A stretch of 64,000 bases of DNA from Nostoc sp. LEGE 06077. Lineage in GTDB: Bacteria; Cyanobacteriota; Cyanobacteriia; Cyanobacteriales; Nostocaceae. Location: assembly GCF_015207705.1 (NCBI RefSeq), contig NZ_JADEWI010000001.1:62001-126000 (forward strand), in the 5' to 3' direction. Shown piece after piece: positions 1 to 7,691 of the stretch. How positions within the stretch are numbered: the stretch's first letter is position 1; each line of letters begins with the position of its first letter. The notes under the pieces were generated by a model, which did no database searches, was not told where the DNA came from, and saw only the letters and a program-made list of their open reading frames with translations. A program made the translations under genes and the position numbers.

Positions 1-750
1 GGCTAAGGTGGCAGCGGGGCCTATAGGTGTGCGATTAGCTAACCGCTTTTGTAAGGGGAAGTGTTGTGTACCTTCCCAAGCTATATAGCCGATACCGCCG
101 CCTAAAAAAATCCGCGTCCCAATGCCAATTAGTTGCAAATCGGGGTCGTTGAACAAAGGCGAAATTGCCCCAGGGTTAGAGTAGACAGCGTTACCGAGAT
201 GGGGTTGTAAAGGGCCGAGATAAGTAAAAAGTGGGCGATCGCCACCATTTACACCCACAATAAAATTTTGATAAAGGTTACGGGGATTAAATAAATAAAA
301 TTGATTGATAGTATCACGGGTAATGGTTGTTTCAAAAGTAGCTCGTGGATAACAATCGGTGACTTGTCCTTGCGCTCTGACTTGTACTTGTTTCCCGGCA
401 ATCAAATCTTCAATAACATGACCACCGCCACGTTCGCGGACTTCTTCGCCATCCATTGTATCCACTGCACAACTAGCACCCAAGTATAAATCGACAGCCC
501 CAAACCCTGTATATGCTGGTACACCATCGATCCAACAACGGCGCATTTTGATGGGGGGATCGGTGTGTCCGAGATTCATAATCGCACCACTGGATTCCAT
601 TGGCTCAAAAGTTCCAGTGGTAATGACATCAACTTCTTTAGCAACTTTGCTCACGCCGACTTCTGCGACTCGTGCTTTGACTTCTTCAACTGTGAAAACG
701 ACTGCACGCTGACGGCTGATTTTCTCGTTAATTTCGGCGATCGTTCGCAT
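1..750 (-). CDS. Homocysteine biosynthesis protein (HcyBio/DUF39), 3' end cut by window edge
   Basis: Reading the minus strand from an ATG at 750 gives MRTIAEINEKISRQRAVVFT, and the frame stays open to the window edge (250 codons). It contains TTGTFEPMESSGAIMNLGHT and GAVDLYLGASCAVDTMDG, which I recognise as the HcyBio (former DUF39) family. Members in methanogens and some bacteria take part in making homocysteine from aspartate semialdehyde. The family is normally close to 400 residues, so roughly the last third lies outside the window. The protein looks soluble and cytoplasmic. The region upstream of its start (751-918) holds only heptamer repeats. Family assignment is by motif memory, and the role in a cyanobacterium is inferred. 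Confidence 0.8.
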   Translation of the reverse strand, partial: MRTIAEINEKISRQRAVVFTVEEVKARVAEVGVSKVAKEVDVITTGTFEPMESSGAIMNLGHTDPPIKMRRCWIDGVPAYTGFGAVDLYLGASCAVDTMDGEEVRERGGGHVIEDLIAGKQVQVRAQGQVTDCYPRATFETTITRDTINQFYLFNPRNLYQNFIVGVNGGDRPLFTYLGPLQPHLGNAVYSNPGAISPLFNDPDLQLIGIGTRIFLGGGIGYIAWEGTQHFPLQKRLANRTPIGPAATLA

Positions 751-763
751 AATAACCAAAATG

Positions 764-807
764 AGGGGTGTAAGGGTATGAGGGTGTAGGAGTGTAGGGG
801 TGTAGGT
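764..807. repeat. Degenerate heptamer short tandem repeat (GGTGTAG type)
   Basis: Runs of GGTGTAA, GGTATGA, GGTGTAG and AGTGTAG follow each other with a period of about seven bases, directly upstream of the HcyBio start. This resembles the STRR repeats known from Nostoc and Anabaena intergenic DNA. No gene is visible here. Confidence 0.6.
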
Positions 808-880
808 ATTCAAAACCCTGACACCCAGTCTCAATAATTAACATTTATGCGTAAGTCCTCATGGATTCGCAAACTTTTCC

Positions 881-915
881 CTATCACCTGTAACCTGTAA
901 CCTATCACCTATTGC
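881..915. repeat. Five-unit heptamer tandem repeat (CTRTMAC)
   Basis: Five consecutive 7-mers are visible: CTATCAC, CTGTAAC, CTGTAAC, CTATCAC, CTATTGC. The array ends just before the stop of the minus-strand Uma2 gene. It is a typical STRR, and a related array lies at 4881-4915. Confidence 0.7.
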
Positions 916-918
916 CGA

Positions 919-1623
919 TTAATCAATTGTTTCTGGGTCGATATTTAATTCTCGCAGTTTCGCTGCTAACTTTTCGGCTCGTGCTTGCGCTAGTTCTTTT
1001 TGCTGACGTTCAAAATCTGCTGCTTCTTCTGGGGTAGGAACTAATTGGTTTTCTGGGGTAAAAAATCGCAATAATCCTTCATGAATCCCCAAATATAAAC
1101 CTAACTGCTGACTCCACAAATATCCTTGAGCATTGGGTTCTATAACTTGATACTGACCATCAACTAAATGAAACCCGGCAAATTCTTGAGTTTCTGGATC
1201 GAACCAAAAATAATCAGGTGTGCGGAAGGTATTTTGGTATAACTTTTTCTTTAAATCTTTATCGGTTTTTGCAGTTGATTCCGAAAGAATTTCTAAAATT
1301 ACGTTGGGGTATTTCCCTTCCTCTTCCCAAACTACCCAACTTTTACGAGTACGGCGTTCTGTGTCCAGCACCACAAAAAAATCTGGACCCCGGAAGTGTT
1401 CATCTTTGCGTTTATTCCAACTGTAGTAAATAGTTAGATTTCCAGCCGCGTAGAAGTCATTTCTGTCTCGCCACAACCATTCTAAGCATTTAAAAAGTAA
1501 GATTATTTGCCGCAGATGCAGTTCTGTTTCCAAGGGAGGTTCGTCACTGTATAAATCACCTGGAGGAAAGATAACATCTTCTGGGGTTGCTTGAGGAGCG
1601 TCTAGTTCTTTGGCGAGGGACAT
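919..1623 (-). CDS. Uma2 family (DUF820) putative restriction endonuclease
   Basis: This 234-residue protein has the Uma2/DUF820 fold signature. RGPDFFVVL carries an acidic residue of the PD-(D/E)xK core, followed by YPNVILEILS with the second acidic position, then TPDYFWFDPET. Uma2 proteins are very abundant in cyanobacteria and are predicted nucleases of unsettled function. The N-terminus (DVIFPPGDLYSDEPPLETEL) is almost identical to that of the protein at 35594-36253, so the two are recent paralogues. This copy has an extra charged, probably coiled-coil C-terminal stretch rich in Q, A and E before the shared LAAKLRELNIDP tail. It stands alone with no co-transcribed partner. The nuclease fold is established for the family; the biological role is not. 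Confidence 0.8.
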   Translation of the reverse strand: MSLAKELDAPQATPEDVIFPPGDLYSDEPPLETELHLRQIILLFKCLEWLWRDRNDFYAAGNLTIYYSWNKRKDEHFRGPDFFVVLDTERRTRKSWVVWEEEGKYPNVILEILSESTAKTDKDLKKKLYQNTFRTPDYFWFDPETQEFAGFHLVDGQYQVIEPNAQGYLWSQQLGLYLGIHEGLLRFFTPENQLVPTPEEAADFERQQKELAQARAEKLAAKLRELNIDPETID

Positions 1624-1888
1624 GAGGAGATGACTGCATCTGGTAGGGATGGGTTTATTTTAACGTCTGGCTAGAAACAGGGTGTCAGGGTATAAGAGTG
1701 TAGGGGGAAAAGATTTTTTATATTTGGTTGCGAGATTATTTCTCATCCTAGCCTCTAGTCCTTCCTGTTAAAATCTACTTCAGAATGTGTTGAATGTACC
1801 ATTTGAATGGTACAAATGGAAAATACAATTCCCACATCAGCGCCTAACAATCAACTTGGATAGTAAAACTTACCTACAGCCTAAAACG

Positions 1889-2758
1889 ATGAAAGCATCT
1901 GCTAAGTTCGACTTTGAGGACGAGAAATTTAATGCGCCGCCTTCTCAAGTCATCCCTTGGTGTCAGATGATTAATCCTCGGTATGGCACTGATGGGATGC
2001 AAACCTATGGTCTTGCCATCAAGTTAGATAATGCTAATGCTGTGGGTTTTCAGCCGGATGAAAATTGGCAGCAAGTAGAGCATGAATTTAGCTCTGGTGT
2101 CGAAACAGTTTTTATGACTACTACTCCGCGCTTAGTGATAGTGCGTCGAGGGCCTTTGTCAGTCAAAGACCGCGAAACAGGGCTGAAGTTGGGTACGTTA
2201 AAAGAAAATTATGATGCCTTTTTAGCTGATAAACTCAAATTTAAAACTTTTACGCGTTATTTAATTTTTCTAGTTAGTGAAAATAAGAAATTTTTACATG
2301 ACTTGCCACTACAATTAACCCTCAATGGTGCAGCCGGAGCAAGTTTCAGCAAAACCTATTGTGAGTTTCAACAAGGCAAAGTGATGAGTGGTTTTGTTGC
2401 CGAATTAGAAAAAGCTTATGCTGTATATCGCAAACAACCATTAACACCAAAAGGCCCTTTGTTCCACGCGCACGGAATTTTTTGTCCGATAATTGAGTGT
2501 GAAGAAAGAGGTATTGAACCAAATACTGTCTTAGTTGCTTCCACTGTAGATTACAAGCATCCAACAGTTGGGACATTAACCCAATACCTAATTGCTTCTG
2601 ATGCGCCTGAGTCGGCAATTATCTGCAAATATTTTGAAGAATACAAGGAATTTGGGAAGGAACCTGTGAGAACAGAAACTAGTAAACCAGTGTTGGCGGG
2701 TGTTTCTAGTTCCTATATTTATGCTGATGAAGATGATTTTGGCTATCCACCTTACTAA
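1889..2758 (+). CDS. DUF5895-like conserved cyanobacterial protein
   Basis: The frame is open from a GTG at 1787, but I place the start at the ATG at 1889 (MKASAKFDFEDEKFNAPPSQ). The 34 residues before it look non-coding and have no ribosome binding site. The 289-residue product is soluble, with conserved-looking blocks VIPWCQMINPRYGTDGMQ and LVIVRRGPLSVKDRETG, and a proline- and aspartate-rich C-terminus. I associate this with DUF5895, a family of unknown function found in Nostoc relatives, by memory of the N-terminal block only. No catalytic motif is evident. It converges on mltA, and a strong palindrome at 2765-2798 separates the two genes. Confidence 0.6.
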   Translation: MKASAKFDFEDEKFNAPPSQVIPWCQMINPRYGTDGMQTYGLAIKLDNANAVGFQPDENWQQVEHEFSSGVETVFMTTTPRLVIVRRGPLSVKDRETGLKLGTLKENYDAFLADKLKFKTFTRYLIFLVSENKKFLHDLPLQLTLNGAAGASFSKTYCEFQQGKVMSGFVAELEKAYAVYRKQPLTPKGPLFHAHGIFCPIIECEERGIEPNTVLVASTVDYKHPTVGTLTQYLIASDAPESAIICKYFEEYKEFGKEPVRTETSKPVLAGVSSSYIYADEDDFGYPPY

Positions 2759-2764
2759 AGTGTG

Positions 2765-2798
2765 AAGTACGAAGTCTGAAATTTCAGACTTCGTACTT
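2765..2798. terminator. Perfect 34-nt palindrome, probable bidirectional terminator
   Basis: Positions 2765-2781 (AAGTACGAAGTCTGAAA) are the exact reverse complement of 2782-2798, giving a 17-bp stem with essentially no loop. It sits 6 bases after the stop at 2758 and 6 bases before the convergent mltA stop at 2805. The left arm is built from GAAGTNN heptamers, so it may derive from an STRR. Confidence 0.6.
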
Positions 2799-2804
2799 TA
2801 TGCG

Positions 2805-4049
2805 CTATTTTTTCAGCAGTAAATAATATAGTGAACCATTGCCACCTGTAATCCCAGCGCGATCGCCTGCTAGTTTCCCAGTTCCCATAAAATAATCTAC
2901 TCTGCCTGGGCCTTTAATGGCACTGCCTGTATCTTGATCGAGGACAAAACGGCTCACCCTCCGCGGTTGTAATTTACCCCCAGCAGCCGGATAGGGAAAT
3001 GAACCATTAATTAATGCTAATGCGCCGGGAGGCATGAGAGATTTATCGGTAGCAATCGAGCGTTCGGCGGTGACTGGCTCATTAAGACTACCAGTAGCTT
3101 TTCTCCCAGGAGCTTCTTTAAAGAAAACGAACCGTTCCCAGCGGGGCAAGTAATTATTTAACTCTGGGGGATTTTGGCGGAAAAAGCTAATCAGGCGAGG
3201 CATTGTCAAGCCTTCTAGGGGCAGTTTGCCATCTTTGGCTAGTTCTTTGCCAATACTAGTCCAAGGATAATCGGTTCCTCCGGCGTAACCTACAGAAGTA
3301 GTCTTACCATTGGTTAACCTGATTTGAGCAGAACCTTGGATATGTACCATATATGCGTCTAGGCGATCGCGGAACCAGAGTAATTCCAAACCCCGCAACT
3401 GGCTTTTATCCCCTTGTAAACCGTCTTTTCCTTCCAAATCAATGCGTTTTGGGTGGGGTTTAGCCCATTGCTCAAAATTCGGCGGTAGTTGATAAAGGGG
3501 ATACTTATATATAGAAGTTTTAACGCGACTGGCCTGATAAATAGGCTCATAGTAAGCAGTAAATTTAACAGTACCCTTGCCATCATTGCCGACGGACTTG
3601 TAAAACACAAACTCCCGCTGAATAGCTGCTTGGAGTTGGCTTGCAGATTTAGCAGTTGCGACTAATTGCCGGAAACGCACCAAACTACGCCAGACGCGAT
3701 CGCGGGTAATTCCTGGAACCGGATAATTTTGATATGCAGCGATCGCTTTATCTTTTGCCAAATAATCTAAACTATTATCAATAGCGGCTAAGACAGCTTT
3801 GCGATCGCCTGGTTTACCCCTACTACCAAAAATTTGCTCATCCCATCCCAAGCAAGTAGACACAGGAGTACAAGTATTACTGATTTCTACTGGTTCGAGT
3901 GGTAATTGTAACTCAGGTTGAGTGCTTGGCTGTGTTGGTAATGGGACAGGTAACGGTATCGTCGTCGGAACTTGAGCAATAGCTGGCCAAATTGTGTTTA
4001 CAAAGGCAATTCCCAGACTCAAAGAAGCCAAAGCAAGGGTTTTTCTCAT
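2805..4049 (-). CDS. mltA: Membrane-bound lytic murein transglycosylase A (MltA)
   Basis: The 414-residue precursor starts with a signal sequence (about residues 1-25, ending near WPAIAQ) and a proline/glutamine-rich linker. The MltA domain follows (FTAYYEPIYQASR, then AYMVHIQGSAQIRL and VGYAGGTDYPWTSIG). A C-terminal 3D domain carries the aspartates FVLDQDTGSAIKGPGRVDYF and FMGTG. Enzymes of this family cleave the MurNAc-GlcNAc bond in peptidoglycan to give 1,6-anhydro-MurNAc ends. There is no lipobox cysteine, so here it is probably periplasmic or signal-anchored rather than an outer-membrane lipoprotein. It lies 3 bp downstream of the small gene at 4053-4307 and is very likely co-transcribed with it. 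Confidence 0.92.
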   Translation of the reverse strand: MRKTLALASLSLGIAFVNTIWPAIAQVPTTIPLPVPLPTQPSTQPELQLPLEPVEISNTCTPVSTCLGWDEQIFGSRGKPGDRKAVLAAIDNSLDYLAKDKAIAAYQNYPVPGITRDRVWRSLVRFRQLVATAKSASQLQAAIQREFVFYKSVGNDGKGTVKFTAYYEPIYQASRVKTSIYKYPLYQLPPNFEQWAKPHPKRIDLEGKDGLQGDKSQLRGLELLWFRDRLDAYMVHIQGSAQIRLTNGKTTSVGYAGGTDYPWTSIGKELAKDGKLPLEGLTMPRLISFFRQNPPELNNYLPRWERFVFFKEAPGRKATGSLNEPVTAERSIATDKSLMPPGALALINGSFPYPAAGGKLQPRRVSRFVLDQDTGSAIKGPGRVDYFMGTGKLAGDRAGITGGNGSLYYLLLKK

Positions 4050-4052
4050 GAT

Positions 4053-4307
4053 TTAGTCGAATCTTTCAACACTAGAACTAAACAGTGGTTCTACCCGGAT
4101 TGCTACAATCCGAGATGGGCGGACAACCATATACTCTCCTTGAATATTCTTGATCGGTACACTAATAAAATCATTCGAGGCAGACTTGGGTACTAGTTCG
4201 CCACTATACCATTTTTGGAATTCTTGAATAGTTGGAAATCGGACTTCTTCACGATGACCATTTTCCAGCAACAGGTATACAGCGTATTCACTCGGTGTTC
4301 TAGCCAT
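4053..4307 (-). CDS. Conserved hypothetical protein, 84 aa, upstream of mltA
   Basis: A small soluble protein beginning MARTPSEYAVYLLLENGHRE, with a beta-rich middle (EEVRFPTIQEFQKWYSGELV) and a C-terminal half MVVRPSRIVAIRVEPLF. I do not recognise a named domain. Its stop is only 3 bases before the mltA start, so the two form an operon. Such tight spacing suggests coordinated synthesis, but nothing in the sequence shows a cell-wall role. It has no signal peptide or membrane segment. Its ATG at 4307 is preceded by a 626-base gap containing repeats. Confidence 0.7.
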   Translation of the reverse strand: MARTPSEYAVYLLLENGHREEVRFPTIQEFQKWYSGELVPKSASNDFISVPIKNIQGEYMVVRPSRIVAIRVEPLFSSSVERFD

Positions 4308-4540
4308 AAAGTTGAATCATGAAAAATATGTTCAACCCATGTTAACCATGTCACTCCAGAATGGAAAGGGTAAGCATACGGGAGCAAGAACAGCTTTCTG
4401 GAGAGTTTTGCATTAATTAACCATGAGGTACTACTCCTAAGTCTTGACTTTCATTGTCCCTCTAGACGGTCAATGCTTGAACCTGTTCCTCAAAAGTGAG
4501 TTCGACAAATTTAGAGTGATTGAGCATTAAGTACTCAGAG

Positions 4541-4588
4541 GAAAGGGTTTTGCCGTTTCTGCATAGATGCAGTGAGCAAAACCCTTTC
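4541..4588. repeat. 13-bp inverted repeat (GAAAGGGTTTTGC), possible terminator
   Basis: GAAAGGGTTTTGC at 4541-4553 pairs exactly with GCAAAACCCTTTC at 4576-4588, and the loop contains a second small palindrome TGCATAGATGCA. No T-run follows directly. It could be a terminator or a mobile repeat. Confidence 0.45.
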
Positions 4589-4608
4589 TAATGGCAAATG
4601 ACAATCTT

Positions 4609-4699
4609 ATACCAATTCACCAAAATTTTGATACACATACAAGAACTCGTAGGGGCAAACGGCCGTTTGCCTTGCATCATCCATAAAGTGAAATGGTAT
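4609..4699. mobile_element. Short MITE-like element with ATACCAATTCAC inverted ends
   Basis: ATACCAATTCAC at 4609-4620 is matched, with one mismatch, by the inverted GTGAAATGGTAT at 4688-4699. The same ends bound a 103-base element at 54523-54625, and a solo end occurs near 14634-14645. Both full copies continue inward with TTGATACA. No coding capacity; a non-autonomous element is inferred. Confidence 0.5.
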
Positions 4700-4880
4700 T
4701 AACTAGTGATAGCTTTAGCAAGGTAGTTATACCAATTCTCCATGAGGATGCACTTAATTTTTTGACGAACCGCCAAGAACGCCAAGGAAGAAAAAAATAA
4801 TTATTTAGTGCAAGCTTACAGAGATTTGGTATTAGGACATCGGTAAGCGATAAAACTTAGACAATAAAAGACTGTAAATT

Positions 4881-4915
4881 CTGTTATCTGTCACCTCTCA
4901 CCTGTCCCCTGCCAT
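4881..4915. repeat. Heptamer tandem repeat downstream of the PaO gene
   Basis: Consecutive 7-mers CTGTTAT, CTGTCAC, CTCTCAC, CTGTCCC, CTGCCAT form an STRR 19 bases from the stop of the minus-strand oxygenase gene. It is of the same type as the array at 881-915. Confidence 0.6.
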
Positions 4916-4933
4916 AGCTTTATTTATATAGAT

Positions 4934-6331
4934 TTACTGATTTCGCGGCGGAATTTCTCGCCCTTGATAAAACTGTTGTTCTAATTTGCCTAAACCAAAC
5001 CAAATTCCGCCACCGAGTAATCCGGCTAAATTGGCAATAATCACCGTGATATTAGCAGTATGACCAGGAATTAATACCGATAAAGACAGCAAACTCCAAA
5101 TTAATGCTGTTGCTATCACCACTCCTAAACGCAACCTTTGGAGGTTTTTTAGGGCAGTTCGACAACTACTACAATGTTTCGTGTGGGAATGGTATCTATC
5201 TAATAAAGCTTCTTTGGGCAGTGGGGGTGGTAAGGTTTTTCCTGGAAATGATTCTGCACAATATTGCTTCACCCAAGAACGTAACTGAAATACAAAAATA
5301 TCAGCTTTAGTTGGTAAATAAAACGCTTTGGTAAAGTTATCAGTGCCACCTTTTTGTTCTAAATAGCGTTCTTGGTGATGTAAGAAAATCTGGTCATCTT
5401 CGAGTACGCCGTTTTGTCCTAGATGGGAGTACCAGCGAGGCGTGAGTTTAATAAATAATTCTGGTAATTTTGATGAGAATTTGAAAGGAAAACGGGCAAA
5501 TAAGCGACATTCGCCTTTGCGGATGGGAGTTGCATAAACGACTGTTAATGTTCTGCCAAATTGCTTGGAGGTGAGATCATGCCACATCAACCCCGGCGCA
5601 ATAAAGGTGGTATCTTGTTTGCCTAACGTGCCTTTGCGGGGGCCTTCTTGCCAAAGGCCTTTAAATCCCCATTTACCAGACTCGACAATTTCTAATTCTA
5701 CTGGTGCAACATTGGCGCGGTTGCCGACAGTGCGATGATGAGTATAAGGAATATGGCTGGAATCGAGAACGTTTTCCATTAATGTCAAAGCATCATAAGG
5801 TAAGTCTCGAAAGGTATTCAGGCAAACCCAGCCTTCAGTTTCCTCTTCTAAAACGTCAACGATAGGAACCGGAGTTTTGGCAGCATTCTCAGCTTGACCA
5901 GGATAAACAAACAATAAGCCTTGCCTGACTGTGGTTGGTAGTGATTTCACACAAGCGCGGGGAGATGTCTCTGCCTTTCCTCCTGGTGCTTGTTGAGGGA
6001 TGCTTTCACATTTGCCTGTTCCGGAAAATGCCCAGCCGTGATAAGGACATTCTAGCCAGCCATCTTCGTTCACTCTGCCTTCGGAAAGTGGGGCTAAACG
6101 GTGGGGACATTGGTCTTCAAAGGCGCGCCAAGTTTGTTCATTATTGTCCCACCATAAAACTAAGTCTTGCTCTAGTAAGGTGAAGCGCGTTAGCTGGGAT
6201 TGATCTAAGTCTGCAACATAGTGGACAGGATACCAAACTTCTAACCAGTCAAAGCGTTCTGGGTCTAGTCCACCAGCAGGTAAATTTTCTGTGGTTGTTG
6301 GGGATAATGACTCTAACAGGCTGTTGGACAT
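4934..6331 (-). CDS. Rieske 2Fe-2S oxygenase, pheophorbide a oxygenase (PaO)/Tic55-like
   Basis: A 465-residue protein with a Rieske centre: C75-x-H77 (QCPHRLAPL) and C95-x2-H98 (ECPYHGWAF). A mononuclear-iron region follows (LMENVLDSSHIPYTHHRT), then a PaO-type C-terminal domain with a CxxC motif in KHCSSCRTAL (about residue 387) and two hydrophobic segments that anchor it in a membrane. This architecture matches chlorophyll-catabolic PaO and the Tic55/PTC52 family of chloroplasts; the CxxC is a thioredoxin target in plant members. Substrate in cyanobacteria is not settled; pheophorbide or another tetrapyrrole is plausible. It diverges from the PAP/fibrillin gene at 6470 across 138 bases, which may share regulatory DNA. 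Confidence 0.85.
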   Translation of the reverse strand: MSNSLLESLSPTTTENLPAGGLDPERFDWLEVWYPVHYVADLDQSQLTRFTLLEQDLVLWWDNNEQTWRAFEDQCPHRLAPLSEGRVNEDGWLECPYHGWAFSGTGKCESIPQQAPGGKAETSPRACVKSLPTTVRQGLLFVYPGQAENAAKTPVPIVDVLEEETEGWVCLNTFRDLPYDALTLMENVLDSSHIPYTHHRTVGNRANVAPVELEIVESGKWGFKGLWQEGPRKGTLGKQDTTFIAPGLMWHDLTSKQFGRTLTVVYATPIRKGECRLFARFPFKFSSKLPELFIKLTPRWYSHLGQNGVLEDDQIFLHHQERYLEQKGGTDNFTKAFYLPTKADIFVFQLRSWVKQYCAESFPGKTLPPPLPKEALLDRYHSHTKHCSSCRTALKNLQRLRLGVVIATALIWSLLSLSVLIPGHTANITVIIANLAGLLGGGIWFGLGKLEQQFYQGREIPPRNQ

Positions 6332-6469
6332 AATGAGTGAGATGCGTCAAGTAATAATTGTCTACCCACCAAAAATGTAACAATTTTTTAACGAAGATGG
6401 CAGGCAGGCAGCATGAAATCAGCCAATGGTCTAAATTAACAAGCAGTTGCACAAAACAATTTCCACACT

Positions 6470-7222
6470 ATGGCAGTAGACACAAGAGAATGTGTAGAGG
6501 CGAAACTAGCTTTACGTCAGGCGTTGGCTGCTTGTGGTGGCAATACTAAGGATGAAACTGTAATTGCGGCGATTGAAAATCTGCGATCGCTCAACCCAAA
6601 TCCTGCGCCAACTCGCAACGGTAAGCTATTAGATAGTAACTGGGTATTGATTAGTGCGCCGAATTTTCCTGGGGGTGAACGGTTGGCAAGTGGGAAGTTT
6701 GCGTATACTCTGGGTCGCCTGGCTTTTAATATGTTTCAGCCAGCAAAACTAAAAGTAGTGATTGACCGAGTTTCCCAACCTGTTTTTTTATTAGGAAATG
6801 GCGAACAGCGTAGTCATGATATTGTTGTGGAATTTACGACTGCTGATGAAAATTATCCCCAAATATCTGGAGTTGTGCGTAACTTAGGTGTTTGTGAACC
6901 GATTAGTGATACGGTGCTACAAGTCAAATTTACTGGCGGAATTTTAGCACCTCAAGACTCAACTAACATGGATGAATGGCAGGCAGTTTTTGGTCAGCAG
7001 CAACAAAATGCCAAACGCTCTTTGAAAGAAAATTTGATGTTAGGTTTATTTCGGTTAATGTTTGGTCTGGTTGCGTCACAAACAATGAATTCTGAGACTG
7101 GAGAAGTTAAGTTTATAATGGAGCGATCGCCTAAAGGTCGTCTAGAAATTCTCTATCTTGATGAGGAGTTACGGATTACTTGTGGCGAAAAGGGAACAAT
7201 TTTAGTCTCTCAAAGGCAATAG
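6470..7222 (+). CDS. PAP/fibrillin family (plastid lipid-associated) protein
   Basis: This 250-residue soluble protein shows the PAP/fibrillin pattern: N-terminal helices, then IENLRSLNPNPAPTRNGKLLDSNW with the conserved L-D-x-x-W strand, later AYTLGRLAFNMFQP, and a C-terminal beta strand GRLEILYLDEELRITCGEKG. The family binds lipophilic molecules and is associated with plastoglobules and thylakoids in plants and cyanobacteria. The start is taken at the ATG at 6470. The gene is divergent from the PaO-like oxygenase, and both families are linked to pigment and thylakoid turnover, so a shared theme is plausible but inferred. No signal peptide is seen. Confidence 0.85.
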   Translation: MAVDTRECVEAKLALRQALAACGGNTKDETVIAAIENLRSLNPNPAPTRNGKLLDSNWVLISAPNFPGGERLASGKFAYTLGRLAFNMFQPAKLKVVIDRVSQPVFLLGNGEQRSHDIVVEFTTADENYPQISGVVRNLGVCEPISDTVLQVKFTGGILAPQDSTNMDEWQAVFGQQQQNAKRSLKENLMLGLFRLMFGLVASQTMNSETGEVKFIMERSPKGRLEILYLDEELRITCGEKGTILVSQRQ

Positions 7223-7353
7223 CAATCAAAATTAAGGCAGAAGGCAGGAGTTAAAACAACTGCTATATTTGAAATCTACAATACTAAGCTTCAAAAATAA
7301 TCTTGCTACTCCCTACTCCCACTCCCTATTCTCACCTCACTCATCAATATTTC

Positions 7354-7677
7354 ATGCAAACTTCTCCTTCCACTATTCCCAATTTAATCGCTGCGGGCTT
7401 TCATGCCCTTTCTGATCCTTTACGGATTAATGTGCTGGAACTGTTGCGACAGCAAGAACTTTGTGTGTGTGATTTATGCGATGCTTTGAGTGTAAGTCAG
7501 TCAAAACTCTCGTTTCACCTCAAAACTCTCAAGGAAGCTGGCTTAGTTAATTCTCGTCAAGAAGGACGTTGGATTTATTACAGTTTAAATATTCCTCAAT
7601 TTAGTGTTTTAGAGCAATATTTAGCAGATTATCTCCAACAGGGTTTAGTATCACCTGTGCGTTCTTGCTGTGACTAA
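7354..7677 (+). CDS. ArsR/SmtB family metalloregulatory repressor
   Basis: The 107-residue product from the ATG at 7354 (MQTSPSTIPN) is a winged-helix ArsR protein. ALSDPLRINVLELLRQQELC precedes CVCDLC, the alpha-3 thiolate motif of arsenite-sensing ArsR. The recognition helix VSQSKLSFHLKTLKEAGLV and the wing QEGRWIYYSL follow. The family represses metal-resistance operons and releases DNA when As(III) or Sb(III) binds the cysteines. An in-frame upstream start at 7303 exists but adds a low-complexity leader, so I prefer 7354. A CC pair near the end (SCCD) may also bind metal. No arsenite pump, reductase or methylase lies next to it; the downstream neighbour is a convergent TPR gene. Confidence 0.88.
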   Translation: MQTSPSTIPNLIAAGFHALSDPLRINVLELLRQQELCVCDLCDALSVSQSKLSFHLKTLKEAGLVNSRQEGRWIYYSLNIPQFSVLEQYLADYLQQGLVSPVRSCCD

Positions 7678-7691
7678 TTTTCTATTCATTA

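Larger units (their letters stand above)
4308..4933. other. 626-base intergenic region, no gene seen, several repeats
   Basis: No plausible coding frame is present. The gap holds a 13-bp inverted repeat at 4541-4588, a solo copy of the GTGAGTTCGACAAAT repeat end near 4495, a small ATACC-type element at 4609-4699, a degenerate GCCAAGAACGCCAAGG stretch near 4770, and a heptamer array at 4881-4915. Confidence 0.6.

Noticed and set aside
881-915. CRISPR-like regular repeat
   Set aside because: Units are only seven bases with no spacers; this is an STRR. No CRISPR array or cas gene is present in the window.
1787-1888. Longer GTG-initiated start for the DUF5895-like protein
   Set aside because: The added 34 residues look non-coding and lack a ribosome binding site, and the family start pattern fits the ATG at 1889.
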